A stretch of 32,216 nucleotides of DNA from an uncultured Paracoccaceae bacterium (GTDB taxonomy: Bacteria; Pseudomonadota; Alphaproteobacteria; Rhodobacterales; Rhodobacteraceae), in assembly GCA_903930735.1 (NCBI GenBank), contig CAIYZT010000150.1:1-32216 (forward strand), given 5' to 3'. Shown here one piece after another: positions 1-7,685 of the stretch. The notes beneath the pieces are model-generated. The model was given only the letters and a program-made list of their open reading frames with translations. It was not told the origin of the DNA and made no database searches. A program made the position numbers and the translations under genes. How positions within the stretch are numbered: position 1 is the stretch's first letter; each line of letters starts with the position of its first letter.

Positions 1-2
1 AT

Positions 3-653
3 ATCAAGAAGCTCCGCGATAAGGTGGAACACTCTCTTCTCGAAAGAAGCGATGGCCTGTGGGGCTCACTCTTTCAGGCAAATTGTCTCAACTTTGATAA
101 GGCGATCTGTGACCTGTTCGACACCAGACTAACGCTTCAGGGAGAACTCTCATTTAGCCTACAATTCGCGAAGGCCAACTTGGAGCAACTTAAAGAGCTT
201 GGAAAGTACGATATACCTCCAGAAATTGCTGCACTTAACAAGGAGATGCTCGATGGAATGACTGATGATCAGAAGAACGATACAGAATATCAATTCTCAG
301 TTGTTTACACGATGGTTCCGTCTTCTAGGGCTTCTGCCCACTTTCATTTCTTGTCAGCTGAAAGTTTAGAGGGGCAGGACGTGAGTAATATTCTGACGAA
401 GTACAGACCTGCCGACGATCTTTTTCCATTTAAGGCGGAGATTGTAGCGAATTTAGTTTCGAAAGCTCTGAAAACAAATTTCTCCGTTTCAAAACATACG
501 AAGGCTTGGCAAACGCATAAGATTCGACCATCCGGAAACAAAGCCACGGCAAACCAAGTTAACACGAAGTATTGCCACTATCACAAGGCTCACAAGGACT
601 ACACATACAATCAAGTATGGGTCGATCTCTTAATCAGTGAGAATTCGCAGTAG
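3..653 (+). CDS. DUF3644-type protein, C-terminal part (5' truncated by window edge)
   Basis: The reading frame is open from base 3, so the gene starts outside the window; the GTG at 24 is internal. About 216 residues are visible. The fragment opens with IKKLRDKVEH, containing an R-x4-H motif like the catalytic motif of HEPN ribonucleases, and ends with a conserved-looking block (KAWQTHKIRPSG, then KYCHYHKAHKDYTYNQVWVDLLI) that I recall as typical of DUF3644 proteins. DUF3644 has no established biochemical function; members are often found in genomic islands. The gene is visibly AT-richer, with different codon use from the GC-rich genes to its right, which suggests horizontal acquisition. No partner gene is visible because the window starts here. 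Family assignment is from memory of the motif pattern; the HEPN link is inference. Confidence 0.7.
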   Translation: MKKLRDKVEHSLLERSDGLWGSLFQANCLNFDKAICDLFDTRLTLQGELSFSLQFAKANLEQLKELGKYDIPPEIAALNKEMLDGMTDDQKNDTEYQFSVVYTMVPSSRASAHFHFLSAESLEGQDVSNILTKYRPADDLFPFKAEIVANLVSKALKTNFSVSKHTKAWQTHKIRPSGNKATANQVNTKYCHYHKAHKDYTYNQVWVDLLISENSQ

Positions 654-1002
654 CGCACTTGGACGAAACGTAGTGCCGGGCTGTTTTGGGCGGATGTACC
701 TGGACATGCTTGCAGGCATTTGCGGCGTGGTTAACAAAACCTATCCGTATCAAAAGGTTAAGCATCGGTAAATTTTTAAAACCAACCCACTGATCTAAAA
801 GGCTTTTCGATTCTGTCCAGATCTGGACACTCCCCAAACCCCGCCCGCGCCCCATCGAGGCACAGACAAAAGCCTGCACTGCCCCCCTTCCCAAGCCACC
901 TATCAATCCCCCTCTTCCCCGATTAAGAATGGCCGGACCCTTCGGACCCCCGGGGCCCGGCCCGACCTGCGGACCCGCCCCACAAAACCAAAAAGGACTG
1001 CC
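654..1002. other. Intergenic stretch, no credible gene
   Basis: This 349-bp stretch lies between the AT-rich DUF3644-type gene and the ArsC-like gene. Both strands lack an ORF with a ribosome binding site and plausible codon use. It holds copy 1 of the palindromic element (767-828). To the right of that the sequence becomes very C/G-rich, with short GGGCCC-type self-complementary runs around 940-970. The composition step from AT-rich to GC-rich near 830 may mark the edge of the acquired segment. The promoter of the ArsC-like gene must lie in the right part, but I see no clear -35/-10 pair. Confidence 0.6.
767..828 (-). repeat. Palindromic intergenic element, copy 1
   Basis: On the minus strand the element begins with the perfect 14-bp palindrome GTCCAGATCTGGAC (815-828). 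About 26 nt further on comes GTGGGTTGGTTTT, followed by AAAAATTTACC. The copy at 27505-27567 has the same palindrome, GGGGTTGGTTTT at the same distance, and AAAATTAACC. The order and spacing are conserved while the intervening bases differ, which suggests a functional site (protein binding or processing) rather than a recent duplication. Function unknown. Confidence 0.6.
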
Positions 1003-1329
1003 ATGATCCTCTACGGCATTTCGACCTGCGATACCTGCAAAAAGGCCCTCAAAGCGTTAGAGCGGGCGGGCACCCCGCACAGCTTTCGCGACATCCGCGC
1101 CACTCCCCTGACCGAGACCGAGATCGACCAGATCGTCACCGAATTCGGTGACCGGGCGATCAACAAACAGTCGACCACCTATCGCGGGTTTTCAGATTTC
1201 CTGCGCGAATCCGAGCCCGAGGCCCAGATCGCTGCCCAGCCGACCGTGATGAAACGCCCGGTGATCCGGACGGACAAGGGCTGGTACCTTGGCTGGGACG
1301 AGACGATTGAGGCCGCGCTGACGGCCTGA
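1003..1329 (+). CDS. ArsC/Spx-family (YffB-like) thioredoxin-fold protein
   Basis: A 108-residue protein with a C-x-x-C pair near the N-terminus (STCDTCKKA, Cys9 and Cys12) and a later MKRPVI segment that matches the x-R-P motif of the ArsC/Spx fold. Length fits the YffB subgroup (about 105-120 residues). Family members include glutaredoxin-dependent arsenate reductases, but YffB-type proteins have no proven arsenate reductase activity. No ars genes (arsR, arsB, acr3) lie nearby, so an arsenic role is not supported by context. The ATG at 1003 is preceded by AAGGA at a suitable distance. The gene stands alone and converges on the cold-shock gene. Confidence 0.85.
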   Translation: MILYGISTCDTCKKALKALERAGTPHSFRDIRATPLTETEIDQIVTEFGDRAINKQSTTYRGFSDFLRESEPEAQIAAQPTVMKRPVIRTDKGWYLGWDETIEAALTA

Positions 1330-1374
1330 GCCGGGCAGGGGGCCCGCTGGTGCAGGCCCCGCTGTGTCCGCCGA

Positions 1375-1581
1375 TCAGAGCGGCCGCAGATCGCCCGCGG
1401 ATTCCTTGCCGTCCCGACCGGTCTGCAGCTCGTAGCCAATCTTTTGATTGTCCTGAAGCCCGGTCAGCCCGGCGCGCTCTACCGCCGAGATATGCACAAA
1501 TATGTCCTTGCCGCCGCTGTCCGGCGCAATGAATCCGTAGCCCTTGGTCGAGTTGAACCACTTGACGGTGCCTGTCGGCAT
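1375..1581 (-). CDS. cspA: CspA-family cold-shock protein
   Basis: A 68-residue single-domain RNA/DNA chaperone. It carries both nucleic-acid-binding motifs of the fold: RNP1 (KGYGFI, residues 16-21) and RNP2 (DIFVHI, about residues 32-37), after the typical start TGTVKWFN. The ATG at 1581 is chosen over the upstream in-frame one at 1599 because AAGGGGAG lies about 8 nt before it and the family starts there. Such proteins bind single-stranded RNA and melt structure during cold or growth transitions. The 5' leader has a perfect hairpin (1605-1626). A TTGACA hexamer lies further upstream on the minus strand (1700-1695), but no good -10 follows it. The sequence looks intact. Confidence 0.93.
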   Translation of the reverse strand: MPTGTVKWFNSTKGYGFIAPDSGGKDIFVHISAVERAGLTGLQDNQKIGYELQTGRDGKESAGDLRPL

Positions 1582-1604
1582 GCCGCTTCTCCCCTTCACA
1601 ACCT

Positions 1605-1626
1605 GCCTCGGCGGTATTGCCGAGGC
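1605..1626 (-). promoter_or_regulatory. Hairpin in cold-shock gene 5' leader
   Basis: Perfect 8-bp stem (GCCTCGGC / GCCGAGGC) with a 6-nt loop, ending 23 nt before the csp start codon and 10-15 nt before the Shine-Dalgarno. Cold-shock mRNAs often have structured leaders that control translation or stability, so a regulatory role is plausible. The hairpin does not itself cover the Shine-Dalgarno and has no U-tract. Confidence 0.5.
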
Positions 1627-1775
1627 CCGTGCGCCAATCTTTCAAGCGCTCGCATCCGAGGCGGCCTTAAAGTCTGTCGTCACGACTGAAATCATGTCAA
1701 AGCTTAACAGAAAATCAAGCCCGGAATCCGCGAGATGATTCGCTTTGGATAAGGCTATGATGGCAAAGGAAAATC

Positions 1776-2132
1776 ATGCGTAACGCAGCATTGGTTCTAG
1801 GGATCATTGGTGGAATCTGGGCGATGTTCGTGGGTTTTTTCGGCTATGGCTATACCCGGATCATCGCGGAAAACGCTGAGGTGGAAAGCTGGTTTTGGCA
1901 GGTGGATAACCCCGGATTGATCATGGTGGCCAGCTTTGCCGCCCCGGTCCTGGCCATCGCGGGGGCCGCCATGGCCCGCTCGCGCAACGTGCCCGCCGGG
2001 ATATTGGAGCTGACCGCGGCGGCGCTGCTGCTTTATGCCTTCGGGTTCAACGCCTTCACCATGTTCCCGATTGCCATGTTGGGTCTGGGCGGCGTTCTGG
2101 CCCTAGCTGCCCGCGAGCCGGACAGCCACTAG
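1776..2132 (+). CDS. Small integral membrane protein, unknown function
   Basis: A 118-residue protein with four probable membrane segments: about residues 5-26, 48-68, 76-92 and 94-110. AAGGA precedes the ATG at 1776. I do not recognise a named family, although the glycine-rich first helix and short polar linkers recall small DUF4064-like membrane proteins. The 3' end overlaps the 3' end of the convergent DoxX gene by 30 nt, so both genes share sequence at their C-terminal codons. The short tail RSRN between helices 2 and 3 suggests a cytoplasmic positively charged loop. Function not inferred. Confidence 0.75.
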   Translation: MRNAALVLGIIGGIWAMFVGFFGYGYTRIIAENAEVESWFWQVDNPGLIMVASFAAPVLAIAGAAMARSRNVPAGILELTAAALLLYAFGFNAFTMFPIAMLGLGGVLALAAREPDSH

Positions 2133-2633
2133 GTGGTCCAGCGACAGCGCACCTGCGCCTTTGACCAGCAAAAGCACGAAAAGCAGCATCCAAAAGACGC
2201 GTTGATCGAGGATCAGCGCGTCTGATTGCCGGTCAAAGAATGCGCCGATGGTGGCGGCGCTGGCGCCATGGCCAAAGATATCGGTCAGGCTTTGCAGCGC
2301 GACAAAACCGATCATCCCCAGCGCCGCCAGAGGTGCGGCGAGGCCCAGAATGATCAGCAGCGGCAGCACGATCTCGGCCAGCGCGCCGGCATAGGCGAAC
2401 AGATGCATCCACAGCGGCAGTTGGCTGGCATCATAGCCGACAGCCTCGATCGCCTTGGGAAAGATCTGGGCAAAGGCGCCGGTGGACAGCGCGAAAGGTC
2501 CGTCGAATTTGGTCAGGGCCGAGGCCCAGAAATAGCCCGCCAACACGGCGGCAAAGATCAGCCGAGCAAGGAGCGGCAGCAGGGCGTCGAGCCGCGACAA
2601 GGCCCCGGTGGTCGCAGTGAAAAGCTTGATCAT
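2103..2633 (-). CDS. DoxX-family membrane protein of the bufferin operon
   Basis: A 176-residue protein with four hydrophobic segments (about residues 18-36, 77-100, 102-120 and 145-162) and the DoxX-type N-terminal LARLIFAAVLAGYFWASALTK region. DoxX-family proteins are small quinone- or redox-linked membrane proteins of uncertain activity. The gene is the last of the buf cluster: its ATG overlaps the bufC stop codon by 4 nt (ATGA), which points to translational coupling. The same gene order (DUF2282, DUF692, DUF2063, DoxX) is known from gig/buf operons of Caulobacter and Legionella. The exact role in bufferin function is not established. The sequence appears intact. Confidence 0.88.
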   Translation of the reverse strand: MIKLFTATTGALSRLDALLPLLARLIFAAVLAGYFWASALTKFDGPFALSTGAFAQIFPKAIEAVGYDASQLPLWMHLFAYAGALAEIVLPLLIILGLAAPLAALGMIGFVALQSLTDIFGHGASAATIGAFFDRQSDALILDQRVFWMLLFVLLLVKGAGALSLDHLVAVRLAGS

Positions 2634-3358
2634 ATGATGTCCTGAAGGGCGTTATGGGTGATGAGTAGGGTCAAGAGCGCGGGCAGATCGGCCTCGTCCG
2701 TGCTCGCTTGGGCGGCTAGGCCAAGGGGTTGGCCACCCAGAATCGCAGTCAAGATCGAGGCCGCGCCCGGTGACAGCGGCAGGGGTTTGGGGTCAAATTC
2801 GGCGCGCAGGATCACCAGATCTTCGGGTTTACTATGGCCGAGACTCCCGCCGTCACGGTTCACCGCCCAGATCGACAGGAACGGCCAGTGCGAGCGGATC
2901 AGACGCAGGGAGGGCGCAAGGACGAGCTTGGCGCTCAGAAAGGCCTCTTCGGAAAGGCCGGCGAGGACCTGCGGTGCGATGGGTTTGGCGTCCGCCGAAT
3001 GATAGCTTTCGCGGATCGCCTGCTCCAGCCGGGCGACGTCCGGAAGGTAAGGCAGGGTGGCAACAGGCGGAAAGCTGTCCAGAAAGCTGGGGAAATCGGC
3101 CCCGTAGAGCATCATCAGCCGAGTTTGCGGCGGGTGTTTGCGCAGAAATTCGATTGCCATGGCCTGAAAGAAGGCAGCGCCAACCAGCTTTTCCACGACA
3201 GGAAAGGCGGCTTGCAGCACCCGCACCAGCGAGGCGGTGACATTGTTGCGGTAAACCCCGAAACGGGCCGGGGCAGGGCGACCCTGTGGGTCGACCAGCC
3301 CCGCGGGGGCAGTAGCCACGCCCGACAAAAGCGCCGCGGCAAAGTCAGACTGACGCAT
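2630..3358 (-). CDS. bufC: BufC-like DUF2063 protein, bufferin maturation partner
   Basis: A 242-residue protein matching the DUF2063/HvfC family: an N-terminal [11 protein letters not shown] helix, the [23 protein letters not shown] segment characteristic of the family (about residues 33-55), and a C-terminal alpha/beta domain ending in [14 protein letters not shown]. In MNIO systems this protein escorts the precursor peptide to the DUF692 oxidase. I use the ATG at 3358, not the upstream in-frame ATG at 3439, because the longer version would run deep into bufB and adds a Pro-rich non-family extension. The gene overlaps bufB by 14 nt and doxX by 4 nt, so it is co-translated. It has no visible lesion even though bufB is interrupted. 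Confidence 0.88.
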   Translation of the reverse strand: MRQSDFAAALLSGVATAPAGLVDPQGRPAPARFGVYRNNVTASLVRVLQAAFPVVEKLVGAAFFQAMAIEFLRKHPPQTRLMMLYGADFPSFLDSFPPVATLPYLPDVARLEQAIRESYHSADAKPIAPQVLAGLSEEAFLSAKLVLAPSLRLIRSHWPFLSIWAVNRDGGSLGHSKPEDLVILRAEFDPKPLPLSPGAASILTAILGGQPLGLAAQASTDEADLPALLTLLITHNALQDII

Positions 3359-4202
3359 GGACCCGCTCCAGGATCGCGGCGGCAAGGGCGGCTTCGGCGG
3401 CCAATACAGGCCAATCGGGCACGTCATTATCCCATTCAATCAGCGTCGGCCGCGCGCCGCCAATTGTGATCACATGCTCGTAAAGCGCCCAGACCGGGTC
3501 TGCGACCGGGCGGCTGTGGCTGTCGATCAGCAAAGGCGCGGCATGATCATCCAAGTCCGATTCATGCCCGCCAAGGTGAATTTCTCCAACCAGATCAAGG
3601 GGAAAGCTGCGGATGTATTCCTCGGCGCTGGTCTGTTGATTGACGGCCGAGACATGGACATTATTCACATCGAGCAGCAGCCCGCAGCCGGTGCGTCGCC
3701 CGATTTCCCGCAGGAAATCCACCTCGGACATCGTTGTTTCGCTGAAGGCGAGATAGCTGGAAGGGTTTTCCAGTAGCATTTGCCGGCCCAGCACCGACTG
3801 CACTTCATCTATGTGATCACAAACCTGGGTCAGCGTCGCCTTGGTATAGGGCAGGGGCAAAAGATCGTTCAAAAACGCGCCCTCATGCGTCGATCAGGCC
3901 AGATGTTCGGAAAAGCTGGCGGGCGAAAGCCAGTCCAACAGGTGCTTTAGCCGCGCCAGATGACCCGCGTCCAGACGGCCCTCGCCGCCGATCGACAGGC
4001 CCACGCCGTGCACCGAAATCGCAAAACGTTCGGACAAATGCCGCAACTGGGCCAGCGGCCGCCCGCCATCGCCCATGTAATTCTCGGCATGAATCTCGAT
4101 CCAGGACACATCGCCCGGCGCGTTCAAAATGCCCTGCAGATGCTGCGGCTTGTAGCCAACCCCCGGAGCAAGCGGCAAACGGCTTTTGCGATTGTCCAAC
4201 AT
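3345..4202 (-). pseudogene. bufB: bufB (DUF692/MNIO oxidase) interrupted by in-frame TGA
   Basis: The product would be a DUF692 multinuclear iron oxidase that modifies Cys residues of BufA. Two collinear ORFs in one frame (N part to 3894, C part from about 3872) together give a family-length protein of about 285 residues. They are separated by TGA at 3896-3894, codon 103, within SEHLA[20 protein letters not shown]; relatives have Trp there (SEHLAW), so TGG became TGA. Conserved metal-site segments are split between the halves: WIEIHAEN, SVHGVGLS and SEH before the stop; [17 protein letters not shown] and IEWDNDVP after it. Neither half should be active alone. There is no other lesion, so the change is recent, a sequencing error, or read through at a low level. 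I prefer the ATG at 4202 (MLDNRKS), with GAGG upstream; a longer start at 4241 is possible. Confidence 0.88.
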
Positions 4203-4250
4203 ATCCGTACCTCGCGCTTTCAGCTGACACAAATATTCCACGGGGGGAGA

Positions 4251-4277
4251 GGCTCACTTGGCCTTGCCAAGTGAGCC
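4251..4277 (-). promoter_or_regulatory. Strong hairpin between bufA and bufB
   Basis: Perfect 12-bp stem (GGCTCACTTGGC / GCCAAGTGAGCC) with a 3-nt loop, 25 nt after the bufA stop codon. Runs of G (4242-4247) and C outside it could extend the structure. No U-tract follows in the direction of transcription, so it is more likely an mRNA-stabilising or processing element, or a partial attenuator, that keeps the precursor BufA more abundant than its modifying enzymes. Confidence 0.65.
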
Positions 4278-4302
4278 GAGGAGCGGCGTGAGTCCCCCCT
4301 TT

Positions 4303-4614
4303 TTAGCCTTCCATCGGCAGATCGCGTGGCAGAGCTTCCATCGCGCCCATACGCGCCACGCCGTCTTCAGCGGCTGGCAGTTCCATCGTCAGGCAAGTGC
4401 CAACCGGCACCAGCGTCCAGGCATTGCCCTGATAGTCAACTTTCGAGGTGCCAGCGCAGGTGGTGCCTTCGCCTGCAGCGCAGTCATTCTGGCCGGCCAT
4501 CGCCACGCCAAAGCACTTCTCCATAGCTTCTTCAGCCTGAGAGATCTGAGCGGTCGCCGACAGGGCAGCGGCCAGAGCGCCGACAGCGGCGAGGGCCTTG
4601 AATTGGATCGACAT
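4303..4614 (-). CDS. bufA: BufA1-type bufferin precursor (DUF2282)
   Basis: A 103-residue precursor with an N-terminal signal peptide (hydrophobic stretch about residues 7-22, then [11 protein letters not shown]) and four cysteines at about 34, 45, 53 and 74 in the arrangement [14 protein letters not shown]...[16 protein letters not shown]...GTC, which is the hallmark of the BufA1/DUF2282 family. In studied members the cysteines are converted to thiooxazole-type groups by BufB with BufC, and the exported peptide binds copper in the periplasm. The ATG at 4614 is chosen over that at 4626 because GGAG lies 6 nt before it. It is the first gene of the buf operon. With bufB interrupted, the peptide may be made unmodified. 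Confidence 0.92.
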   Translation of the reverse strand: MSIQFKALAAVGALAAALSATAQISQAEEAMEKCFGVAMAGQNDCAAGEGTTCAGTSKVDYQGNAWTLVPVGTCLTMELPAAEDGVARMGAMEALPRDLPMEG

Positions 4615-4756
4615 GGTGTTCTCCATCAGTTGGTTGCGTCACTTGGGTTCAGTCTTTCGACAAATCCATCTCTACGCTGTCAGCCCGCTCACGGGCCAAT
4701 CACGCATTCGTTGCCCACCGTCTCGTGACCAGATTGCGCCCGCCGTGATCGCCTTG

Positions 4757-4797
4757 AAACGTAAAGGGCGCTAGGATGTTGCACGCCCTTTACGTTT
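4757..4797 (-). terminator. Likely thrS transcription terminator
   Basis: Perfect 14-bp inverted repeat (AAACGTAAAGGGCG / CGCCCTTTACGTTT) with a 13-nt loop, starting 22 nt beyond the thrS stop codon in the thrS direction. The stem ends in TTT only, so it is not a textbook U-tract terminator, but its position between thrS and the bufA promoter fits insulation of the two units. Confidence 0.6.
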
Positions 4798-4818
4798 AAA
4801 AACAAACTATGACCCCGT

Positions 4819-6762
4819 TCAATGCTGCGGTGGCAGGGCTTCGAGGCCGAAGGTCGCGATGGCGCTAGCCAGGCTGATTGTTTCAACCCGTGTTTCGCCC
4901 AAGCGGCGCACTGCAACACTGCGCTCTTCGACTTCCTTCATGCCGATCGCCAGGATCACGGGCACTTTACCCACCGAATGCTCGCGCACCTTGTAGTTGA
5001 TCTTTTCATTGCGGGTATCGGCCTCGGCCCGCACCCCGGCGCGGCGCAACTCGGTCACGATCTCAGTCACGAAGTCATCCGCGTCCGAGACGATCGAGGC
5101 CACCACCACCTGCCGCGGCGCGAGCCAGAACGGCAGCTTGCCCGCGTAGTTCTCCAGCAGGATGCCGATAAAGCGCTCAAACGAGCCCAAGATCGCGCGG
5201 TGCAGCATGACGGGGGAATGTTTGGCCCCATCCTCACCGACATATTCCGCCTCCAGCCGCACCGGCGTGTTGAAATCACACTGAAAGGTGCCGCATTGCC
5301 ATTCGCGGCCGATAGCGTCGGTCAGTTTGAAATCGAGCTTCGGCCCATAAAAGGCCCCATCGCCCGGATTGATCGTATAGGGCAGCGCTAGCCGTTCGAT
5401 GGCCTTTTGCAAGGCATCCTCGGCCTTGTCCCAAACTTCGTCCGACCCCACCCGCACATCGGGCCGGGTAGAAAGTTTGATGTCGAATTTGGTAAAGCCG
5501 AGGTCTTTGTAGACCGAGGACAGCAGCTCGATAAAGTCAGCGCATTCCTGCTGGATCTGATCGACGGTGCAAAAGATATGCGCATCATCCTGCGTGAAGC
5601 CGCGCACCCGCATCAGCCCGTGCATCGAGCCCGAGGATTCGTAGCGGTGGCACGACCCAAACTCCGCCAGACGCAGCGGCAGATCGCGATAGGACTTCAG
5701 CCCCTGATTGAACACCTGCACATGGCAGGGGCAATTCATCGGCTTCAGCGCATTGATCCGCTTTTCCTTGGCCCCGTCCTCGTCCACTTCGACGATGAAC
5801 ATATTCTCACGGTAAGCCTCCCAATGACCTGATTTCTCCCACAAAACCCGGTCCACCACCTGCGGCGTCCTGATCTCGCGGTATCCGGCCGCCTTTTGCC
5901 GCCCGCGCATGTAATCTTCAAGCTGGCGGTAAATCGTCCAGCCATTGGGGTGCCAAAACACCATGCCGGGCGCTTCTTCCTGCAGATGGAACAACTCCAT
6001 CTCGCGGCCGATCTTGCGGTGGTCGCGCTTTGCAGCCTCCTCCAGCATCAGCTGATGCGCCTTCAGATCCTCACGGTTTTTAAAGGCCAGACCGTAAATG
6101 CGCTGCAACATCGGGCGCGAGGCATCACCCAGCCAGTAGGCGCCCGCGACATGTGTCAACTTGAAACCATCCGCCGGAACCTGCCCCGTATGGGCCAGAT
6201 GGGGCCCGCGGCAAAAATCCTGCCAGCCCCCGTGCCAATACATCCTGAGATCCTCGCCCTCGGGGATCCGCGCGATCAGCTCCAGCTTGAAAGGCTCGCC
6301 GCGCTCCTCATAATAGGCAATGGCGCGCGCGCGGTCCCAAACTTCGGTCCTCACCGGCTCGCGGGCGTTGATGATCTGCTTCATCTTCGCTTCGATCGCG
6401 CCCAGATCTTCGGGCGTGAAGGGCTCGGCGCGGTCGAAATCGTAAAACCAGCCATAGTCGCGCACCGGGCCGATGGTCACCTTCACATCGGGCCAAATCT
6501 CCTGCACGGCGCGGGCCATGATATGGGCGCAGTCGTGCCGGATCAGCTCCAGCGCCGGGGCCTCGTCCTTCAGCGTATTGATCGAGATTTTGGCGCTCTG
6601 CGGGATCGGCCACTGCAAATCCCAATGCGCGCCGTCCAGTTGCGCCGAAATCGCCGCCTTGGCCAGCGAGGGCGCGATCGACATTGCCACCTCGGCCGCC
6701 GTCACTCCGGCCGCATAGATGCGGATATTGCCATCGGGGAAAGTCAGGGAAATCTGGGACAT
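4819..6762 (-). CDS. thrS: Threonyl-tRNA synthetase
   Basis: A 647-residue class II synthetase that charges tRNA-Thr, of usual bacterial length. Domains in order: TGS (about 1-62), editing domain with the HxxxH metal motif ([10 protein letters not shown], His76 and His80), catalytic core with the zinc-site Cys (PMNCPCHV) and motif 2 ([23 protein letters not shown]), then the C-terminal anticodon-binding domain ([11 protein letters not shown]... to the end). The ATG at 6762 is preceded by GAGGAGG at an ideal distance; the in-frame extension up to 6909 is not family-like. Essential housekeeping gene, monocistronic, divergent from the hydrolase operon. No T-box-like leader is visible, as expected for a proteobacterium. 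Confidence 0.98.
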   Translation of the reverse strand: MSQISLTFPDGNIRIYAAGVTAAEVAMSIAPSLAKAAISAQLDGAHWDLQWPIPQSAKISINTLKDEAPALELIRHDCAHIMARAVQEIWPDVKVTIGPVRDYGWFYDFDRAEPFTPEDLGAIEAKMKQIINAREPVRTEVWDRARAIAYYEERGEPFKLELIARIPEGEDLRMYWHGGWQDFCRGPHLAHTGQVPADGFKLTHVAGAYWLGDASRPMLQRIYGLAFKNREDLKAHQLMLEEAAKRDHRKIGREMELFHLQEEAPGMVFWHPNGWTIYRQLEDYMRGRQKAAGYREIRTPQVVDRVLWEKSGHWEAYRENMFIVEVDEDGAKEKRINALKPMNCPCHVQVFNQGLKSYRDLPLRLAEFGSCHRYESSGSMHGLMRVRGFTQDDAHIFCTVDQIQQECADFIELLSSVYKDLGFTKFDIKLSTRPDVRVGSDEVWDKAEDALQKAIERLALPYTINPGDGAFYGPKLDFKLTDAIGREWQCGTFQCDFNTPVRLEAEYVGEDGAKHSPVMLHRAILGSFERFIGILLENYAGKLPFWLAPRQVVVASIVSDADDFVTEIVTELRRAGVRAEADTRNEKINYKVREHSVGKVPVILAIGMKEVEERSVAVRRLGETRVETISLASAIATFGLEALPPQH

Positions 6763-6932
6763 ATCGTCCTCCTCGTCGTTTTGGCGCCTACGAAACGCCC
6801 GGTTGCGGGTTATGTAGCACCGTTTTTGGCGGGGCGGCGGTCGAATGTCAACCGGGGCACCTCGGCCAGCCCCTTGATGAATCAGAATTTCTTTCCGGCC
6901 GAAATGCATTAGGAAAAGGTTAGGAGAATCCG

Positions 6933-7685
6933 ATGACCGAATTGATCACCGAATCCGGGCGACGGATCGCCTATAGCCTTGAGCCCGGCGCGGGGCCCGT
7001 GGTGGTGTTTTGCGGCGGCTACGGCAGCGACATGCTAGGTACCAAGGCGACGGATCTGCAAGGTTGGGCGCGCGCGACCGGCCGGGCCTTTGTGCGGTTC
7101 GACTATTCCGGACATGGGCAATCGTCGGGAAACTTCCGCGACGGGACGATCACCGACTGGACGCAAGACGCCGTGGCGGTGATTTCAGCGGTGACCTGCG
7201 GTCCGCTGATCCTTGTCGGCTCGTCCATGGGCGGCTGGATCGCACTTTTGATTGCGCGCGCGATGCCAGAGCGGATTGCGGCCTTTGTCGGTGTGGCCGC
7301 CGCCCCTGATTTCACCCAGGATCTGATGTGGATGTCCTTTTCAGACGCCGAAAAGGATCAGTTAAAGGCCATCGGCTGGATAGGGCGCCCTTCGCCCTAT
7401 TCGCCCCAGCCCGAGGTCATCACGATGAAACTGATCGACGATGGCGCCCGGAATCTGGTGCTGCGCGAACCCTTGGACCTGCCCTTCCCGGTGCGGCTTT
7501 TGCACGGTTCGGCGGACAGCGACGTGCCGGTTTCCGTGGCCCGGCGGCTCTTGGACCATGCAAGCGGGCCGGATATGCGTCTGACAATCGTCAAGGACGC
7601 CGATCACCGCTTTTCATCGCCGCGATGCCTTGCCATGATTTCTGAGACTTTGAATGACCTCTTGAAAGGATCGAAAAATGCGTAG
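6933..7685 (+). CDS. Alpha/beta hydrolase (ABHD10/esterase-like), intact
   Basis: A 250-residue alpha/beta hydrolase. The nucleophile elbow is G-S-S-M-G-G ([11 protein letters not shown], about residues 94-100); an Asp in the ADSDVP segment and a His in KDADHRFS complete the triad. An oxyanion-type GGYGSD follows the first strand. The best-matching described group is the ABHD10-like thioesterase/carboxylesterase family; the substrate is unknown. AGGAG precedes the ATG at 6933. It is the first gene of a three-hydrolase operon; its stop overlaps the next start by 8 nt. Unlike its two neighbours it has no lesion. Confidence 0.85.
   Translation: MTELITESGRRIAYSLEPGAGPVVVFCGGYGSDMLGTKATDLQGWARATGRAFVRFDYSGHGQSSGNFRDGTITDWTQDAVAVISAVTCGPLILVGSSMGGWIALLIARAMPERIAAFVGVAAAPDFTQDLMWMSFSDAEKDQLKAIGWIGRPSPYSPQPEVITMKLIDDGARNLVLREPLDLPFPVRLLHGSADSDVPVSVARRLLDHASGPDMRLTIVKDADHRFSSPRCLAMISETLNDLLKGSKNA

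Noticed and set aside
634-906. Minus-strand ORF of 90 residues in the first intergenic stretch
   Set aside because: It has no ribosome site and no family-like sequence, and it crosses the palindromic element and a composition boundary.
1003-1329. Arsenic-resistance locus
   Set aside because: Only an ArsC/Spx-fold protein is present, with no arsR, arsB, acr3 or arsH. The subgroup resembles YffB, which is not a proven arsenate reductase.
2226-2645. Plus-strand ORFs opposite doxX, bufC, thrS, pyrG and other minus-strand genes
   Set aside because: They mirror the GC-rich codon pattern of real genes on the other strand, and their products are low-complexity with no recognisable domains.
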